Assembly (NCBI GenBank): GCA_013400975.1
Contig: WBMZ01010850.1
Span: forward strand, 34,476-98,475
Reading direction: 5' to 3'
Length of the DNA: 64,000 nucleotides
DNA from: Atrichornis clamosus
Taxonomy: Eukaryota; Chordata; Aves; Passeriformes; Menuridae
Below, one piece after another: positions 38,495 to 64,000 of the stretch (position 1 is its first letter; the number at the start of each line of letters is the position of its first letter). The notes under the pieces were generated by a model that had not been told where the DNA came from, searched no databases, and was given only the letters and a program-made list of their open reading frames with translations. Both the position numbers and the translations under genes were made by a program.

Positions 38495-39519
38495 TATTGC
38501 TGAAATAGAATCTTTATTTCCTGAAACATTCCAAAACAGCAGTATACACAGTTGTAATCAAATATTAAGTCATATGCCATTATAAGAAAGCATTGATTAG
38601 TGCAATTGGATTTTGTAAAAGATCTATCAAAAAGATTTATTCGCATTAAAACTCATTTTCCATAAGCAACTGTTAATAAAACATTACAATTTTATTCTTT
38701 GTAATAAAGTACTGAAAATCAACAGTAGTTTTAGAGATCACTGTACCTTTGTAAGTGCAATGTGATTTATGCTGCCATTTTAAATACAAAACACTATGAC
38801 AATAAATTAACAATTCAACAAATGGTGATAGACCAACAAAACCATGCTGACCCAGCTGGATGGCAATTTCCAGTGAATGCTACCTTTTTTTTGTGCTTCT
38901 GCAACATAAATATACTGCTTTGTATTGCCAATGGTAAGATTTTGTAAGATATGTTCCTAGCGCTAAAAAAGTACATTACCCCAAAAATATTATTTATGGC
39001 ACAGAAAAAGTTAAATTATCTCTCTGTATTTCAAGGTTCAGGCAAGTTTAACTGAACTTAAGTATACAAAATAAAATGTACTGGAAACACTAGAAAAAAA
39101 ATTCAAGCACATACATAAGTACCCCCAAATTCAAAATAAAATGCATGATGCCTTTACACTGAATAAATTATCTCAGAACCTCAGTACAGCAAAGCAGTCC
39201 AAAAGCATAATCTCCAAGTTCCTTCCAAGGAAATATTCTTGTACTTTGCACACATATACTTTCTTCAGTTCCAAATGCCAACACTGCCATTGTTAGTCTG
39301 GTAACAATGCAGCTGTTCAGGTAACTGATTAAGTGCAATATCTAGTATCTGATAAGATGTTCATTTTTTAAAAATGACATGGCATTGTAGATGGTTACGT
39401 ATTAAGATCCTGGGGGAAATAATACTGTATGACCCTCCTTTTCCAAATCACTGTTTACCCAGCCAGCTGGGTAATGAAATCCACATTATGTGTTTTCCAC
39501 CGTTGAGGGGCATCCTTGA
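38495..39519 (-). other. SLAIN1: Probable SLAIN1 3' untranslated region
   Basis: AT-rich sequence without coding signal follows the SLAIN1 stop on the minus strand. AATAAA hexamers lie at 38691-38696, 38636-38641 and 38513-38518. I take the last as the distal end. The true cleavage site cannot be fixed without transcript data, and shorter or longer UTR forms are possible. Confidence 0.45.
38513..38518 (-). terminator. Candidate distal poly(A) signal of SLAIN1
   Basis: AATAAA on the minus strand, about 1.0 kb after the stop codon. It is followed by a T- and GT-containing stretch (CTTCTTCAGTGTAC), as expected for a downstream cleavage element. The alternatives at 38691 and 38636 are equally canonical hexamers. 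Confidence 0.4.
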
Positions 39520-60148
<20,629 letters not shown>

Positions 60149-61835
60149 CTGTTACGGATGTGAGGGAGGAGGGGGAAAAAAAACAAGATTTACAGTTATT
60201 AATAGAACAGTACTGTTAGAGAGAAAAATCATCTCATCTTAATCTCTTCATTATACTTTTTTTACTTAATACAAAAGGAAAATAATGGTGAAAATTCAGC
60301 AGTAAATCAGAGGATCAGCACAATCTTCTACATGTAAAAGTGAGCTCTGAAAGGTTTTCTAGTAAGTATGTCTTGTTTACTATTTTCTACATATACATCT
60401 TTTTGTATATATTCATCACATACATCATTGGGTGCCAACACGCAAATAACAGAGGAAGTAAAAACTGCTACAGTTAGTAGAGAAACAAAAATGAAACTTG
60501 TGCTCTTCGAGGAATTGTTCATGGCAATCAATCACCACACAATTGAATTAGCAGCTAAATGATCAGTTATGGGAGTTTAGAGACACAGCAGTAAAAGATG
60601 CTTAACCAACAAGTGCTAAGAACAACTCTAATCCCGTATCAAGCTTTTAAGCTACCATATTTTCCCTTCTCTTTGTACAGTATCAGATTCCTGATGTAAT
60701 CACTATTTTTTTTTTTCCCATTGTTTTTGGTATAACAGAACAAGGCATCTCTTTTTCTACCCCTTGCTTACAAAAAGCTTGCGAAGCATCTGCTTTTCTA
60801 AGCAATATCACAAAGCGCACAAAGAATAGGCAAAAACAAAGCTAAAGCCTTATTTTGCATTTACATTTATTTAATTTACATTTTATTAGCTCATCATATT
60901 TTAATTAATATTAAAAATATTAATACAACTGTCCTTTGTTTTGTCTATTTTTCACACAACTTCAAAAGGTAAAATATCATTCACACACTCTTCCAAAAAC
61001 AAATATTAGCAATAAAGTTGTTTAAAGGAAAAGGAAAATTTTAAAAATTTAAATTTCAGAGAACTCATACAAATACAGGGAAAGATGAAAAGCATATGGT
61101 AGTATTGCTTTTTTTTAATTAGAATCCATTTTTTACTCACAGATGTTATGTACAGTGACTCAAGAGGGGGAGTGGGAACGTACCTATACCTAGCTTTGAA
61201 ATCAATGTCAAAACCTCAGTGCTAACAGGTGTACTTTGCAGTCTCAGATGCCACACACTGGTTTTCAACACCAGAAGGGCCCAAGAGCCCTCAAAAGCTA
61301 TTCTTCATCACATGGCTACTTAATACCACAAATCTGCCATATTATTTGGACCTGTTCATCTGGTCATTTTAAACACTAACAGCTATTCAAGTAATACTCG
61401 AGCTCTCTACTTTCAAACCTCACTATCACCAAAATGATTTACCAGGACGTATGAACTTTATTCCTCATTGCTAACATCAACACATTGCTGGCCATGAGAA
61501 CTGCAGGGAACCACATCTCACTGGGCTGTCAATCACATCTTCAGAACTTTTAGAGTAATTAGGTTGTCATCAGTCCAAAAGGTGCCATTTCTCCCCTTAT
61601 TTCTTTTGCTTTGACCCACTTAAATGTATCCTGGGATTGCAAGGAGTAAACAGCCTTTTCTACTCTTCCCACAACTGCTACTAAGCTTGGAGTGAAGGCA
61701 ACTGCCTGGTTCCAGGACAGGCACAAAGCACTCTGCTGGGGACAGGGACTACCTGCAAGGCTCAGGCTCTGTGGAAGGTAGCTAAGTACACATTAGTAAC
61801 ATACAACATTTCAAATTGTGTTCTTTGCTTTCGCC

Positions 61836-62102
61836 TCATGAAAGAATTATTGCAACTCCCTCATTTTTGATGATTCTAGTTCCTTCAAACTCAAAGAAAC
61901 CTAAAGGTCTGAGATCTTTAAAAGCAGCATCAGCACCACTTTCAGGAAATTGCTCAATGCCAAGCCACGCAACGCAGACTTCCCAGCTGGGCCATTTGTC
62001 CTTAACACTCACTAACGTGATCAGTTCAAAAGTGAAGCATTCAAGTGTTTCACAACAAAAAGGAGAGCAAACACAGATGGTCATAACTCCATAAACTAGC
62101 AA
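61836..62102 (-). other. Open segment without recognised family, in SLAIN1 intron
   Basis: About 88 codons without a stop, containing SVKDKWPSWEVCVAWLGIEQ and GFFEFEGTRIIKNEG, ending in TGA. The first ATG (VMTICVC) is a few codons in. The opposite strand is open as well for 92 codons. The amino-acid mix looks more protein-like than the other frames in this AT-rich intron, but there are no obvious splice sites and no family match from memory. Confidence 0.2.
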
Positions 62103-63446
62103 CTAACGCAAATCCCTGGGGATTAGATTAACTCACAAGGTATTAATAACAGCAAATTGATTTGAGGCATTCACTGAAAGACATGGTAAGAGTAGATCCC
62201 AATATCACATCCACAATTAATGTCTGTCATTTCCACTAGGAACCGTCAGTAAGAGGAAGGGATGACTGTTCCCTGTGATTATATTTTTCTGCCTAACACA
62301 AAGCTACTGCTTTGTAGCAGCCTGATCATTTGCCAGGCCAATTAGCTGCCAGCATGTTGTCATCCCCAGATGTGGTCAGGCGTACAGCATAAATAAACAT
62401 CATTCATTACCCTCCACAATAACTGCTGTGAGCCAGCCCACTGAGCACAAGGCAACAGTTATGGTAACTATGAAAGCAAGAACCCACACCAAGAATATAA
62501 TCATTATTTATGGCAAACCAGATTTCAAACTCCTCTTTCAATTAGCATGTGTTCTCAGGGAAAGATGGATGAAAGAGGCCAAGAAACCCCATCCGCATTA
62601 ATCTCTATATATACTAAATCTCTAGAGATACAAATGTAAAATACTCACAACTCTACAAACCTCTCCCACTGTGCCTAAAATAAAACTTTATAGTTTTAGC
62701 ATCAGCAAAGGATTTCTACTTTTTAGGCATATAATTAAATCCATTGTTTAGGATCAGATATAGAAAACCGTTTTCATTAAGTGTCGAACAGAAATATCAA
62801 CATACATATTGAGTGCTTTACTGTACCAACAAAGACAGCAAAATTAGAATTACTGGAATCTTGTGCTAATGCCAAAACCATAAAAAGATATGTAGGAAGC
62901 GAGTGCTGCAGACATGGAGGCGAATAAGTAAATTAATCCAAAATTTGTAAAATCCCCAAATTGTACAATGGATAGTCACTTTAGATCAGTTATTTTGCTC
63001 CAAACTGAATCTGAGATTGTCCTGGCTAGCATGATAAACACCACTATGGTATGCATGGATGAGACAATGTTGTTAAGACCTTTAAATTTAAAATCTCAGC
63101 TCTTAAGCCCTGAATTTTACAGTATTTGTAGCTTCTTCTTAAAGCCCCAATTTCAGCTGCGGGCAGGTGAAATAAGACAATCAGGTATCCTTTAAAAACA
63201 GAGAAAGTTTCTAATCTTTGCACTTGAATAAAACATGAATAATCCTATTCTGCATAATTTATACTGAAGATGCACTGAAGGAAGAAAGAGATTCAGCCAT
63301 GGAAAGGAAAGCAGTGGCATCTAAAACAACCATCAAGAGAAAAGAAGCCCAAAAATCCATTTCATTTTCTGACAGCAGACGTAAAGGCTTTCAATTTGAC
63401 TTCTTGAAGCATAAAAGTGGTGGAACCTTGTGCCATGTGTTCTAAG

Positions 63447-63525
63447 ATGACCCTGCTTGAGCAGGGAGGTTGGACCAGATGACCACTGTGGTCCCTTCCA
63501 ACTTGAATCATTCTGTGATTCTCTG
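63447..63525 (+). mobile_element. CR1 LINE 3' tip
   Basis: CCTGCTTGAGCAGGGAGGTT, GGACCAGATGACCACTGTGG, TCCCTTCCAACTTGAATCAT, TCTGTGATTCT: the last 80 bases of a CR1 element, in an intron and antisense to SLAIN1. Confidence 0.9.
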
Positions 63526-64000
63526 TTCTTATTAGCTAGGGATATGAGCATTTCCAAGAAACAAAAAAAAAAGTACATGCATATTTTAAACACCTTTCAT
63601 TTTCATAACTTCATTATGAAACTCAGTGAGCTCAGTTTGCCAGAACAGGAACTTACCTTCACTCTAGGCAACACAAATAAACAGGATTTCCTTGCTATAA
63701 AGCCAGAAAAAATAAGGTCAAATATAGGAGTGTTGTACTACTGACTTATATGAGGCATCATCTAGCTTGTTCACCTACTCAACTAGCTTAAGTTTTGTAC
63801 AGGCCTCCAGGCCAATGCCAAAAATACCTTTTTAAGCTCAAGACAAAAACTAATTAAATTGCATACATGCAGACATTTGAGTGTGAGTTCTATTTACATA
63901 GCCTGAATAAAACACTCTTTCGAGCCAGCATTGGAGGAACACAATACCCTCAATCCACAGTACTGTAAATACTTTCCTGCTGTCCTGGGTTCAGTATGGG

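Larger units (their letters stand above)
60149..64000 (-). other. SLAIN1: SLAIN1 intron, continues past window end
   Basis: The acceptor AACAG sits at 60149-60153 behind a pyrimidine tract. The upstream exon (expected to encode LTPLQWCRHVLDNP...LEQ) was searched for on the minus strand and not found, so the intron should extend beyond 64000. It holds an open minus-strand segment (61836-62102) and a CR1 3' end near 63.5 kb. Confidence 0.75.

Overview
The window is vertebrate nuclear DNA, almost certainly avian. CR1 LINE fragments with the typical avian 3' end (GTTGGAACTAGATGATCTTTAAG) recur on both strands, non-coding DNA is AT-rich, and the one recognisable gene is split into short exons with GT-AG introns. 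No bacterial-style operons, CRISPR arrays or phage genes are present.

Right part, about 38.5-64 kb, minus strand: the 3' half of SLAIN1 (SLAIN motif family member 1), a microtubule plus-end protein. Six coding exons were placed to the base: 60148-59999, 58115-57966, 55882-55544, 45993-45829, 43886-43595 and 39595-39520. All splice phases join cleanly, and together they encode about 390 residues ending ...DGNWRDGCY-stop. The literal S-L-A-I-N motif is at 43639-43653. The 5' exons and promoter lie beyond position 64000. The 150-base exon at 59999-60148 is a symmetric phase-1 exon whose skipping would keep the frame. A 3'UTR probably runs to a poly(A) signal near 38513.

Left part, 1 to about 38.4 kb: no gene I can support. 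It is downstream intergenic DNA holding CR1 fragments, one older CR1/L3-like LINE piece, a decayed Ty3/gypsy-like integrase (about 13.6-14.2 kb), a 54-bp tandem repeat, microsatellites and possible conserved non-coding elements. In human and other vertebrates EDNRB lies beyond the 3' end of SLAIN1 in convergent orientation. No EDNRB exon was seen here, so this stretch is probably the gene-poor interval between the two genes.

I found no clearly new biological system. The most useful leads are the SLAIN1 cassette exon, the cluster of S/T-x-I-P motifs in the SLAIN1 tail, the gypsy integrase fossil in a bird-like genome, and an unexplained open segment with its own AATAAA signal inside the longest SLAIN1 intron.
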